From Spirodela intermedia (Eukaryota > Streptophyta > Magnoliopsida > Alismatales > Araceae), in the NCBI GenBank assembly GCA_902729315.2, contig LR746273.1, forward strand, positions 6,050,001 to 6,114,000: a stretch of DNA of 64,000 nucleotides. The letters run 5' to 3'. Each line of letters opens with the position of its first letter. Within the stretch, counting starts at the first letter, position 1. The notes under the pieces were generated by a model that was not told where the DNA came from, ran no database searches, and was given only the letters and a program-made list of their open reading frames with translations. Both the position numbers and the translations under genes were made by a program. Positions 25,810 to 38,067 of this stretch are shown in pieces.

Positions 25810-28787
25810 TTAATTCTCAATGAGTAGATAGGGGCCACCTTCTTCAGGAAAGTCTTTCCACAGAGTCAGATTGTCCCTCAGAAGCTGCATTATCATGGTG
25901 CTGTCCCTGTAGTACTCCCCGTTCAGGTTGTCCAGCTCAGGGAGCGACTCTTCGAAGACCTGCTTTGCCAGCTGGCATGCCCTGAAGATTTGACCCAATG
26001 TGTCAACAAGGTTGACTGAGAGTCATCGAAGAGTGCGGTGGGGCCCACGGATACCTTTCAGGCAAGTTCATGATTTCATAGAAGAACACAGAGAAGTTGA
26101 GACCGAGGCCCAGACGGACCGGATTGGTGGGCGCGAGATCGACCTTTGCTGCATCCATGGCGGTCTGGAAGAGAAAGAAATTAGAAACCATAAGAAAAGA
26201 AACCTAAAATTGGCATAAAAAGGGATATTAGATCTCTAGCTGAAATGCTTGGAGGAGAGAGAAACAGAAACAATGAGTAAAAACAATAAAAAAAATAATT
26301 GGCATAAAAAGGGATATTAGATCTCTAGCTGAACACGCTTGGAGGAGAGAGAAACAGAAACAATGAGTAAAAACAATAAAAAAAATTGGCATAAAAAGGG
26401 ATATTAGATCTCTAGCTGAAGATGCCTGGAGAGAGAGAAACAGAAACCTGAGTAAAAACAATAAAAAAAATTAATTGGCCAAAAAGGGATATTAGATCTC
26501 TAGCTGAAGATGCTTGGAGGAGAGAGAAACAGAAACCATGAGTAAAAAAATTAATAATAATTGGCATAAAAAGGGATATCAGATCTCCAGCTGAACATGC
26601 ATAGAAAAGAGAGAAACATAACTCATAAACCAAAAACAAAACCAAAATGAGCATCCAAAACAGTAAGATTTCTAGCTGAGCATGGCTGGGCATGAGAGAA
26701 ACAGAAACTCTAAAAAAATATAAAATAAAATCAGCATTAAAAAGAATAATATAAAACAGGATGCGTAACAACAACAAAAACCCAAAATTACCATATAATA
26801 ATATTAGACTTCCAAGATGAATGCACCTGGTAGTTCTTCAAAGCTTGGTCGGCAGCATCTTCTCTCTCTTGGTCGGTCTTGAACTCTGCCAGATAGCGGT
26901 TGTAGTCGCCTTTCCTTCATTGAATACAACAAAATATTCAAATTTTGAGCACCCAGAGCCACCAATTACAACTATTTCATGGATCATTAGGTACGATTAT
27001 GCAGAGCTACGAACTATTTATTATTGAAATCAAAGAACAAGAGTATGAACTTTCCTGATTTGTAGCAGATTATCTTTCTCACTGTGATCTATAAGCTCAT
27101 TAAAAACCTTAACTCTTATTACCGAGTGACTTAGTTAATCACGGTTTAACATTTTTGGCTTTTTGACCCCATATTGTAGGGTGGATCTCGAAAGATATGA
27201 AAGATCTCCCTCCAAGCCGTACATACGACTTTCATCGAATACGGCTTTCCACAGAATTCTATATGTATCCATGAGATCGAGTATGGAATTCTGTTTACTC
27301 ACTTTAAATTGAGTATCCGTTTCCCTCCTTTTCCTGCTAGGATTGGAAATCTTGTATTTTACATATCCGATTTGTTTTCGGATGCCATTGAGAGATAGAG
27401 ACAGATACAAAGACAGGGAATGGGGAAGCAAGAAGGCAAGGTGAAAAAGAGGCAGAAGAACTTATCAAAAGTTCAAGTAGTTGAGTAGGAGTTCAAGAAC
27501 CCTACCTTCTGGATGAAATCAGATAGCAGAAGAGAAAATGATAGCAAAGAGATGAATAGATGAACAAGTGTATAATCACTCACATATTGTGAATGAAGAT
27601 CAAATTATGCACAATAAACCCAAACATTGCTAAAGGAAATAATCAGCATCTTGTCATCATGTAATCACTCACATCTTGTGATAGAAGATGATGGATTCCT
27701 CAGAACCAGATGACGGAATCAGATATTCATCGAGGAGTGCCAGGATTTCGTTGCAAATTTTTGACAGCTCCTCCTCCACTATCTGACGATAATATCTGAT
27801 TAATTTCATAGTAGCCTCCTTTGCCCTTGATTGCTGTTTTAGCTCTATAAATGACATGATCCGCCACGATGCTCGACGAGCTCCGATGGCATTCTTATAG
27901 CCCACTGACAGGAGATTTCTTTCCTCAACTGTCAACTCCTGATTGAGCTTGGCAATGTTCTTCATGGTTTCCACCATTTCTAGATCACAAAACAAGAATT
28001 TTTACAAATTCTCTACTGAAGAGAAATTATTAAAAGATTGAAACAATAAGATTTGATGGTGTTATGAGATCATAGTCAATGGGTGATTCAAAAAACGATA
28101 ATTTATAAATCAACGAAAAGTCTAAAAACTGAGGAAGAGAAAGAAGCTTCAATAGCAAGAAAAAAAACCCATCAATTCTAACATGATGAGGATGGAATCA
28201 AAAATGGTAAAAAATCAACGGCGATAGAGTCGAACATGGGGATGCATCCCATCTTTGACATAGTTTTATGATCTGAATAAACGATGTCGGAAAATGCCAA
28301 GAACGAACGTAACCAATCAGATGTCGCGTTATTTATTCATAAAATACTACGAAATCTATGAAGATTATATTTCATTCGTATGCATGCCTTTTTTGTAAGC
28401 GATCTTACGACTTCATTAACCCAAAAAATTATTTATCTGTGGTTTTATACTTTCGTCATTCGATCTACACGCATACGAGAGAGAGAGAGATTTAGTTCTC
28501 CTGGGGACATGATCTATCCCGATCTAATGAATGGAAAGATTTAGAAGTCCTCCTCTGAGAGATCATGAATCATAATTTAGAGAACTGGCCAAAACGAAGA
28601 ATGACACGGCTTTTCGATCAATTTTACTTCTTTAAAAAACAAATGAACAGATAAAGAACAAGAAGAAGGAAATGGAAGACAGAGATGGTGGAGGCACAGG
28701 GGTCGACGTCTCACCGTCGTATCGCTCGGCCTTCTCGGCGAGCTTCGCTACGTACACCTGGGACTCCCTCTCCTTGTCCGTCGACAT
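25810..28787 (-). CDS. 14-3-3 protein, divergent
   Basis: Five exons in frame give 249 residues: 28715-28787, 27673-27979, 26827-26914, 26055-26164, 25810-25981. The start gives [20 protein letters not shown]. Phosphopeptide-binding residues of the family are present: Lys in LLSVGYKN, the two Arg of GARRASWRI, and Arg-Tyr in [21 protein letters not shown] and [12 protein letters not shown] are also standard. 14-3-3 dimers bind phosphoserine/threonine clients in cytosol and nucleus. Differences from typical plant isoforms are visible: [20 protein letters not shown] replaces the usual acidic Glu-rich loop, and the C-terminal tail [16 protein letters not shown] lacks the usual Asp/Glu-rich ending. 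The gene structure resembles the non-epsilon class, but class membership was not tested. Intron 3 holds an 88-bp minisatellite and the 3' flank another array. Presence of a TATA box and an intact frame argue for a working gene. Confidence 0.93.
26210..26720. repeat. Minisatellite, 87-89-bp unit, five clear copies, in 14-3-3 intron 3
   Basis: agggatatta or agggatatc starts at 26221, 26310, 26397, 26485 and 26572, with one or two decayed copies to about 26720. Each unit contains gatctctagctgaa, gagagagaaacagaaac and gagtaaaaacaataaaa. The sequence is unrelated to the array at 25110-25800. Confidence 0.92.
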
Positions 28788-28931
28788 TGCACCCAGAGAA
28801 AACAGACGGATGCAAACCGAGAACTTCCAAACTGTAACGAGCAGGTGGGAGGCAAAGGATATCCGCGGAGGAAAGAAGGATGGGAGCGACGGAAAATGGA
28901 GAAGCAGCTCAAAGGAGAGGAGAACATTTTA

Positions 28932-28937
28932 TTTATA
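28932..28937 (-). promoter_or_regulatory. TATA box of the 14-3-3 gene
   Basis: On the minus strand the sequence reads ctataaataaaat, about 145 bp before the start codon at 28787. This position is reasonable for a plant core promoter with a leader of roughly 110 bases. Confidence 0.5.
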
Positions 28938-28962
28938 GCAGCAGAGAAAAACGGGAAGACAG

Positions 28963-28996
<34 letters not shown>

Positions 28997-29269
28997 GGGT
29001 CCTCGGAATGGGGGGGTGGAGGGCGGTATAACTCGAGCGGATCCACAGGATCGGCGGGAAAAGCGGCAAGCTTTTGGCTTGGCGGAGTTCTGTTGTTCTT
29101 GTTGCCCGTTGCGGCCTCAACGCCTTGACCGAGATTGCTGCAACGGTTCTCCGGTCTTCGAGTATGGGATTTATTTTCATTGAGAAAATAAAAATGGTAT
29201 CGAACGTACTCTTGATACGATTAAATAATTATTCTGCATGAAATATTGACTGATATTTTTCGTAAAAGA

Positions 29270-29523
29270 TGTCCTCTCTCAGCTGCCCAACGGCTACAAC
29301 GGATCCCCATCCCCCGCCAAGCCCTTCTACGAAATCTCTGCTCCGCACTGCTATCTCTCTCGCTCTTCTCGCTCTACTTTTCTCTCAACCAGCCGGCCAC
29401 TCTCTCTCTCGCTCTCTTCCTGCTCTACCTCTCTCAACCAGCCAGTCACGCACTCTCTCTCTCCTGTTCTCTTCTCTCTCAAGTAGTCATCTACTCTGTC
29501 TCGCTCCCTCTCTCTTCCTGCTC

Positions 29524-29558
<35 letters not shown>

Positions 29559-29640
29559 TGTTCTTTTCTCTCTCAAGTAGTGATCTACTCTCTCTCTCGC
29601 TCTTCCTCTCTCTCTCTCTCTCTCGATAATACCCACATGC
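29270..29640. repeat. Duplicated CT-rich blocks between 14-3-3 and UGT
   Basis: Beyond simple CT repeats, two larger pieces are each present twice: tctcaaccagcc followed by (g/a)gcca at about 29381 and 29431, and ttctctctcaagtagt(c/g) with atctactct at about 29471 and 29567. The region is the 5' space shared by two divergent genes. Confidence 0.75.
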
Positions 29641-29912
29641 AAGCTGCTCTCTCTCTACTAGGGCGACACATCACAGATCTCTTGACCGTCGGTAGTCAAG
29701 GTTGAGCGTGGTGTGGGCCCCAAGGAGGTCTGCCCAGTCCGCCGCCGGCCGTATTAAATGGCTCCGAATGGGAGGCGAGTCAACAGCGGCGGCGGCAACC
29801 CCCCGGCCAGAGAGTATACTAGAGCTCCCTTCCCCTTCCTCCCTTCAACTCGTCGCCGCTGCCTCCGCCACCGCGTTTGGAGAGAGAATCCGTTGACCGA
29901 CCGTAGGCCGCC

Positions 29913-31330
29913 ATGGCCACCGCCGCCTCCCACCACGCTCTGCTTCTCCCGTACCCCACTCTGGGCCACGTCCTCCCCCTCATGGAGATTGCCCACCGCC
30001 TCGTCGCCACTGGCTTCACCGTCACCTTCGTCAACACAGAGCACAACCACCGCCGCCTCCTCCCCGCCGCCGCCGCCGGCCTCCGCCTGGTGGCGCTGCC
30101 GGACGGTCTCCCTCCCGGCGATGACAGGGAGGATATTGGCCGCCTCACCGCCGCCGTCGTGCGGATCATGGCCCGCCACTTTGAGGAGCTCATCCGCGAG
30201 ACAAACTCCGGCGGCGACTGCGCCGGCGAGATCACCTACATGGTGGCGGACCAGGGTCTCGGTTGGGCCTTCGACATAGCAAAAAATGCCGGCATCCCTG
30301 CGGCGGCGTTCTGGGCAGCTTCGGCGGCGACTCTGTCGACGATTCTCAGCATCCCCAAGCTCGTCCAAGACGGAATCATCCTCCCCGACGGTAAGAAGAA
30401 GAAGAAGAAAGGAGGAAGAAGAAGAGAGAGTTTTGTTTTATAGGGTTTCGGGTGACTGGTGCAGGAAGGGGGACAGAGAAGGAGACGTTCCAGCTGGCAG
30501 CGGGAATGCCGGTGATGAACCAGAAGCACCTGAGCTGGAACCGCTTCGGGAACCCGGCGGCGCAGCAGGTGATGTTCAAGCTCTTCGTGGACAACAACGC
30601 CGCCACCGACGACGGCGAAGTCCTCCTCCTCTGCAACTCCTTCCCGGGGATAGAAGCTCCCACCTTCTCCTTCCTCCCCCGGATCATCCCCCTGGGGCCG
30701 CTGCTCGCCGGCCGCCCCCGCTTCATGCCGGAGGACCCCGGCGGTGCCGCCTGGCTCGACGCCCATCCTCCCCGCTCCGTCATCTACGTTGCCTTCGGGA
30801 GCCTCACCACCTTCCACCGGCGGCAGCTCGAGGAAATCGCGCAGGGGCTGGAGCTCTCCGGCCGGCCGTTCCTATGGGTGCAGCGGTCCGCCGGCGGTGG
30901 CGACGACGACCCGCCGGAGTTGCACCGGCGGCGGGGGAAGGTGCTGAGGTGGGCGGCGCAGCAGGAGGTGCTGGCGCATCCGGCGGTGGCGTGCTTTCTG
31001 ACCCACTGCGGATGGAACTCCATCGTTGAAGGAGCGGCCAACGGGGTCCCCTTTCTGTGCTGGCCGTGCTTCGGAGACCAGTTCCTGAACAGAGATTACA
31101 TCTGCGACGTTTGGAGGACGGGGCTGAGCTTGCCGGTGCCGGCGGAAGGGGAGGGCGTCGTCTCTGGGGAGGAGATCCGGCAGGGAGTGGAGAAGGTGAT
31201 GGGAGACCAGGGGATGAGGGAGAGGGCTCTGCGGATCCGGGAGGCGGCGGAGAGGAGCTCACGAGAGGGAGGAGACTCCTACCGGAACTTTCAGAACTTC
31301 GTCGACGCCATGAAGAAGAAGAAGCTCTGA
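29913..31330 (+). CDS. UDP-glycosyltransferase, UGT83A1-like
   Basis: Two exons, 29913-30390 and 30465-31330, join in phase (GAC G | GA AGG) to 447 residues. The family 1 glycosyltransferase fold is evident: the N-terminal LLLPYPTLGHVLPLMEIAHR holds the candidate catalytic His19, VADQGLGWAFDIAKNAGIPA is the helix with the partner region, and the PSPG sugar-donor box spans about residues 322-365, starting WAAQQEVLAHP, with THCGWNSIVEGA in the middle and ending CFGDQ. These enzymes move glucose or another sugar from a UDP-sugar to small molecules in the cytosol. Overall pattern and the single early intron fit the UGT83 group. The acceptor substrate cannot be read from sequence. The gene is very GC-rich (many codons end in C or G), unlike the neighbouring 14-3-3 and ZNG1 genes. 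Intron 1 is only 74 bp and purine-rich. Confidence 0.93.
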
Positions 31331-32123
31331 GGTGAGAGAGCCTCGAATCAGATAATATAGAGAGAGGTTTTCTTTCAGAATAAAAATTATATACGGGTTA
31401 ATTTTAAATATCTCGAGCCCAGATGATTTTTTCCCGTATTTAGTTAATAAAAAAATAAATATTTCTTGAAAAACTCTCAAGGCGTTATCTCTGATTTGAC
31501 AAATATTAGAAAATATCAGTGGCTCGGAAGGATAATTAGACCGAGCCTAATCTCTATCCGCGCTGGGCCTAAGCCTAGATTTGACCCGACCCGGAAGCCC
31601 AAAGGCCCTTTCTCAAGCCACGTTGCCGTTGACTTGGAAATTAACTATTCAAATACCCATAATTGATTCCTAATCAATTAGCGACACTTTACCCTCTGTC
31701 AGCGAGAGAATTCATAGAACAAGAGCAATTCATCAAGGCAAATCATATTTTTTATGTGGCATTTGGATATATATATATATATATCCATATATGTTTATTA
31801 GGAATCAAATGCCTAATGAAATAAATAATCGGGAAAGAATAAGTGAAAAATGCAGAATTAAATAATATGTATGGTCGGTTGCAGTATGATATCTACATTA
31901 ATTAAAATTGTGATAATATATACAGGTGAAAAAAAATCAGATCCACAGATTAAAAACCAGTTATCAATGGCAGAAGAAATCCCATCGGATTTAAACCAAA
32001 ACTAATTTTATCTCACTTAATATAAAACCATTCAAAGACACATCAAACCTCAGGTTGACTTTCATGGGTTTTCCACCAACGAAAAGCTCTGAGACTGGGC
32101 ACTGAGCTTCATAGCATACAAGA
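31331..32123. other. Convergent 3' space between UGT and ZNG1; no gene seen
   Basis: AT-rich, with an (AT)n run at 31771-31788. No open frame of interest. Confidence 0.6.
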
Positions 32124-35100
32124 TCAATCTACAATGGTGCAAGCTCTGAGAGATAACCTCAGGGTATTCTCATCTAGGTTGTGACCTGCAACGAAGAGGA
32201 GCAAGATCAAGAGACTAATCACATGATTTTCGCAAATAAATACAACACAGGAAACTCAAGAGCCCTTGCCTATGAAGACTATCCGGCTAACTTTCTTCTC
32301 CCCCTCTCGCCATGCACGAAGCGGGATGATCTCAAAGAGTTCCTTTACAGCCTGAGTAAGATGAAATCGATATCAGAAGTTTTCGGTATAAATAGCCTCT
32401 TTTTTTTTTTTTTGAGACAAACAAGTAAGAAATCTGGGCTAATCTGAATTGGTATAAGTGAAAATTAATGAAAACTTTTATTTATCCAGTAAGACTTGCA
32501 GGTCACATTAAATTATTTTCTCTTCAATTATTCAATTCAATGACTGTGAACAAACTGGATCAGATATTATAGATTCTGATCCTGAGCAAGATCAGGATTG
32601 CATTCGATTGGGCCAAGAATTGCATTTGTCTGTGAACTTGTCCGGGACTAAACCTTCCTAGAGCTGATGAAGATCATGATTCATAGGGGCTAAACCCATG
32701 CTTAATGACAGCATGATAATATTGATCTGTTAGAGTTCGACGAAGTAAACGAGGAAGACTATGCGACAATAAACGAGAGATCTACTGCTGAATTTTTAGA
32801 GGAAATTGAAGTCTCAAGAAGTAAAAAGTAGGACTAAAATATGGATCTTGAGAGTGAAATTATGTGACCTAATTAATGATGAATATGAATAATAGACAAG
32901 ATTTTATGTTTTAAAAGGATACCTGCAGCGTATGAAGCTGATCAGAGTCATGCACACTCAGAATCCCTTTACAGCGATAGATATCGACGTCTGATTTCTT
33001 CTCCCAAAGAACTTCCTCCAGCCATAAATAAACCTGTCGATGAAGGCCCGGGGAGATCAGAAATATTTTACAAAAATATTAAAAAAAATTAGCTAAGATG
33101 ATTTTTTTTCCAAATCTCAAGATTTCAATCGTGATAACTTTCCCTTTTTGTAATTTTCGTGTCATTGTTCTTTATAGAATTCTTCAGAAGTTTGTGTTCT
33201 TCTCAAAATTTCTTATTCTTTCATATCTCTACAGATCCAATCCGTATCAAGCCTGAACAGGACCCAATACACCTGAATCAGTCATAATGAGACATTTCAG
33301 CCGATTCAGCCTCCTATTTTTTCCTCAATGTTGAAGAACATGAACCACTGAAAATCTCTAAAATCCAACCGGACATCATCACAAACGAATATTAAAAGAA
33401 TATTTTTGAAAGGAATAAAATATTTTGATGAAATAATTATTTAAAACTATTGCAGCTACCTTGTTTAAATCAACTTGCTGATCTTCACATATGCATAATG
33501 TACGGATGCTGTAGTCATGAATAAAAGAGGATAACGACTTGCTATCTTCCAACAGTGCTTTCTGATGGGCTATATGCTGGTACGCCAAAAAATTTGCACA
33601 TGGGAAAAATTTAGAATATCTTGCTGATTACATAGAATACTTAGTTTGAAAGATCAAAATTATTTGACTGACTGATGCATCATAGGCCTGGCATTCCAAT
33701 ATCTTCGATAGATCAACCTGGCATCGAACAGAACGAATGACAGTAGCAAGGGAGTTTATGTTACGAATATCCTTCTCCAAATCTTCCACATAATGAGATG
33801 TGGCAAGACCAAGTTCGTCTGGAGAAACCAAATCAACTTTGTTAAGAATTATGATATCCTGCCAAGAAGGGAAAGCACAACTTAGATAAGTGAAAAAAAA
33901 TCTGTGAAATGCCCATGGGGGGAGGGGGGGAGGTTGTAGGCAAGATACCCGATTTTTCATTCAAATTAAGTATATAAAATAAAAAGAAATGTATATAAAA
34001 GGCAGTCATAACTTAGGCTGTAAGAAGTTTAAAACTACGGGTTGAGAGAAAATCAGTATAATAATTGAATACCGCATAGGCAATTTGAGTATATGCTTCA
34101 GGGAAGGAAGAGGAGTATCGATACTCATCTATCTGTTGTCGGAGATTTTTAGCATCAACAACCTGGATGGAAGTAATAGAATAATTTCAATATTCAACGG
34201 GACAGTATGAAAAGGCATAAAATTTTCATTTGACCACAGACACTGTATGATTACTTTGGAACCAATACTCAAAGCATTATATTTTCCCAATTATATATGC
34301 TTCCATAATATTACACTGTGGGGAACATAGAGTTTGCAAATAAACATCAACTAAAAATATAATATTGATGGAGGAAGCAGTTGTGTAGTTAGCATGATGA
34401 GTGTAAGCTTACAGTGATTATAGAATCAAGTTTCACCGCAGATTCCAGTTGATCATCCAACCAAAGTATGGATGCAAGCGGAGCAGGATTCGCCAATCCT
34501 GTGGTCTCCAGCAATATATGATCAAGTCTGTATGATTACAAAATCCCCAATTTATGCCAAAATAATCAAACCAGTTTTCAAAATTAAAAATCAATTTTGA
34601 AAATATGGTAGCAATCATTGAATGACAAAATCAATTTGAATTGGCAATCATGTTGATTATCAAAGATAGAAAAGCTGTCAAGGAATTAGATTAAAGTAAA
34701 CAGTCCCTTGTGCAGTATCAGAAGAATCAACCATATTATCATGGGAATGTAAAAGCTTCTAAAACTGTGAAATGAGAAACAAAGGCCATTGAATATTCAA
34801 ATTTAAAAAATGCCGCAAAGGATTACTTATAGAATTCAGGAAAAACAAGGAAAGGACAAAATATCTTTTGAAAAATGGAAAATAAAATATCAAAAATCTA
34901 ATAAAAAAATTAACATCCGACTTTAGAATAGTGACTTCAAGGCCTGTAGCACCTTACTATTGATATTTTCATAAGAGGGTGGCTACATGGCTCAAATTTC
35001 TGTGAAGAAATTTTACCCGACTAAAGTGGGGATCTTTAATACGGCAGTTTTCAGGACAAGGCACAGTCATTTGGAATGACAAACGGCCTAATACAGACTC

Positions 35101-36831
35101 TACACCGCCTGGATCAAATTTCCTTAACAGAAAATTATTAAAGCTGGTGTCCTTTTTCAAGATGAAGGCTTTCACCCTGGATATGGTGTCTGTTCGATAG
35201 ACGGACAAAAAATAATAGAATAACAGCGTTTATTTGGCATTAACCGCGTGGGAAACTATTGCTCTATTTAATGAAAGTACGGTACCCACTGAGCATGATT
35301 TTTGCCATGAACAGGAATTCAATGGCCTATAGAGAGGCGATGAGAAATTCAATATGCTTGGATATTTTACCACGAACTATAAACATGTTGACTCCTTGAT
35401 TTCGTATGCCGCCAAGAAGGATTTATGTCTCACCATTTTCGTCTCAAGTCATGGGCCCCAACGTCTTTAAACTGATGGGATATTATCTACTCATGACTCT
35501 CTCTCTCTCTCTCTCTCTATCTCTGGCTGGATGCACATATATATAAATATATGGAGACCAGCCAATACTAGCTGAACAATGAATCAAAAATAATCGATTC
35601 CAATTCAAGAAATGTTGAGCAAAAGCCAGAAAGCAACTCAAATGCAATACAAGCATCAAGAATGCGAATTTCAAATAAATCCACTCGACTAGCAGCTTAT
35701 TATTGGAACAAGTAACAAGAGGAGGGCTAACCTCTCTTTCCTTTGTACCAGCTCTTCCAATGCTTGAACTAGACTGTGCTTCACAGTGCAACAGACACAG
35801 CCATTAGCAAGCTCAACCCACTCCTCAATAACAGCCCCCCCTTCACCTTCGTTGATCATTGCCCTCTCGACTCCTATTTCCTCTCCAAACTCATTGAGAA
35901 TTACTGCAATCCTCTTCCCATGTTTCCCATTCAATACGTAGTTGACCAACTGAGACAAAACAACACGGCAAAGCAACCATTTTTCAGATTCCATCCACAT
36001 GGAATGTGCATCATTTGATTCTGATAATCAAATCATCATGAAACAGAGACGATATGTTCTATGAAAAAAAATAATTGTGTTTTCCATGAAAATTTCGTTC
36101 CATTGCGATCTCAAACGGGAATGTGTTGCTCTCTAGCTTTACAGGTTCTGGATAAACCAAGACACAGTGTGACCAGCACTAATAAACGTATAGTCTCAGT
36201 CGAGAAAATGGGTACGATTCCTGCAAGTATAGACTACGATCCTCGCTTCAAGAAAGAGTGGTCGAAAAATCTGACGAGTTCAAAGCTCACACCGTTTGCA
36301 AGTCCGGACCAGGGAGTAGTCTCGCTTTCCCCTGTGATCCGATTTACAACATGCACTAGAAAGTTATCTCCATGAAATACAGTACAGATATCAATCGAGT
36401 TGGTGCCGGGGAGTAGGAAATTTCTGATCATCGAACTCGGAGAGAACTCGAAAACTAGGTCAAGAATGGGATGCAGAAGGAAGTGGAATAAACACAAAAC
36501 CATGCTCCAACTGGGGGCCACTAAGGGTTCCACAAAGGATCGGATAACCGCGATGCAGTCGAAGTATACCGATTTTTAGGGATTGATTATATCCAGAAAC
36601 GAGTATGGGACCGGGATGGGGGTACAGGAGCACGAGGAACTCGAAGGGCGGCCTCACCGTGGATTTTCCGGCGCCAAGGTAGCCGGTGATGACGGTAACT
36701 CCGACAGGGGGGCCACCTTCAGTCCCTCGCGAATACTCCTCAGGCTTCCCCAGAGATTCCGCAGGGCGGGTCTCAGAGGTCTCTCCGATTAGAACGGCAA
36801 GAGGAGGGCTGTCCTCGTCGACAACTTCCAT
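32124..36831 (-). CDS. ZNG1: ZNG1/CobW-type zinc-regulated GTPase metallochaperone
   Basis: Nine exons in frame give 384 residues: 36658-36831, 35732-35949, 34413-34527, 34073-34162, 33673-33858, 33460-33576, 32923-33033, 32270-32351, 32124-32185. Motifs in order: Walker A GYLGAGKST split by intron 1, NEFGEEIGVERAMI, the metal-binding GCVCC motif in ELANGCVCCTVK, LLETTGLANPAP, the guanine-recognition NKVD, and the CobW C-terminal domain with YRCKGILSVHDSDQLHTLQ. Members are GTPases that hand zinc to client enzymes; in animals and yeast the client is methionine aminopeptidase 1. The final intron (32186-32269) uses a GC donor: reading through gives an immediate stop, whereas the splice restores VFIGHNLDEN. 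The N-terminal segment MEVVDEDSPPLAVLIGET lacks a cysteine where animal ZNG1 has its CPELVPI motif. Start chosen at 36831 as the first in-frame ATG. Confidence 0.93.
35500..35520. repeat. (CT)n microsatellite in ZNG1 intron 2
   Basis: About ten CT dinucleotides followed by a short tata-rich run at 35538-35552. It lies within the intron between 34527 and 35732. Confidence 0.8.
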
Positions 36832-36899
36832 GGCTGGCGCTGCCGAGAGCAAACGAAGCCTGTTCGGAGCTTCCCAGCAGGAGAAGCGCACTACGGCCT

Positions 36900-38067
36900 A
36901 TCGAACGATAAGAAAATTACATCCTTTTTTTATTAAAAAAAACTAAACTAAATAATTAATTTATTAATAATACACATTAAACAGGATTTCTTATTTTCTT
37001 GATTTCATCACAATCTCGCAGGGAAAATTAAACCCCTTTAAGAATATATTATTCTCAAAAGGATATGAAATGCCAGAATACTAACAATATTAATATTATA
37101 CCATATTTTTCATCTTCATATATAATCTTTATTCACGCATTAATAATAAAAAAATATATTTCATCTGTCCTCTCAAAACCTCTTGAAACCCGAAGATTCA
37201 GAGTGTAGCTTTCACATCAGTTTGCAGATCCCCATCACACAACTATATATTAACATGTTAATATGGAAATTACCTTGAAGAGTAAATTTTCTTGCATTTT
37301 AAAACAGAAATTACCTTGAAAAGTAATTATTGTTTGGGATAGGGTCACATTTCTTAAGACTTGATTTGGGTCCACCCCTTTGACATCCCTGCTCATAAAG
37401 CCTCAATCTTGAAAAACTTAGTCATTCCAAGAACCCTAATTTCAAATGGGAGAGGAGATTACCATCTTAATTGTAAACAAATCCCCTCCTTGTTCTACCA
37501 TTGCCGCCACATTCACACCCACCATTTAATTTTAAATTTTTTATGTTATCCTTTAACTAGATAAAGTTTATATCAAATATATTCCACACCACTTGATTCC
37601 TATATTATCAAAAAAATATTTATCTCCAAGGGACCTATAAATCATGGGTCAATTTGTGTAAAGAATTTTGGCATGATGTTCCTTGAATCTTATGAAGACA
37701 TCTCATTTCTCCTCATACTTGGTGATAAAATGCATTGTATTTATTTAGTGTATGCATTTACTCTAATTTTTTTCATGATGAGGAATCATTAATGACTGCC
37801 ACCTCAACTACTTCATGCCATCTTCAAGATCGAGGAAAGCACAACTAGTGGAAGAACATATTGGCATGACCTCAACCAAAGATCAGATTTTTGATAATTT
37901 TGGAAGGTAAATGAACTCCATATCCAAAATCAAGAGAAACATGACTCTCCTCTTAAAATAAGAAAAAAATGTCACTTAATAGTTGGAGCTCCTCATGTGG
38001 GCTTTGGAGTTACAAAGAGTTAAATATTGATAGAGAAGGTAGAGAGACGAATTAAAGCCAATCAAAC
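36900..38067. other. Intergenic, AT-rich; no gene seen
   Basis: Non-coding sequence left of the retrotransposon relic. Two similar short phrases, ggaaattaccttgaagagta and agaaattaccttgaaaagta, occur at about 37265 and 37308. Parts of 37700-38060 may already belong to an older element. Confidence 0.5.

Noticed and set aside
26228-26777. Hydrophobic minus-strand frames of 77 and 121 codons
   Set aside because: Repetitive translations of the 88-bp minisatellite in 14-3-3 intron 3.
29754-30368. 204-codon minus-strand frame, and other frames opposite the UGT exons
   Set aside because: Shadow frames created by high GC3 in the UGT gene; the + strand has the PSPG box and phased intron.
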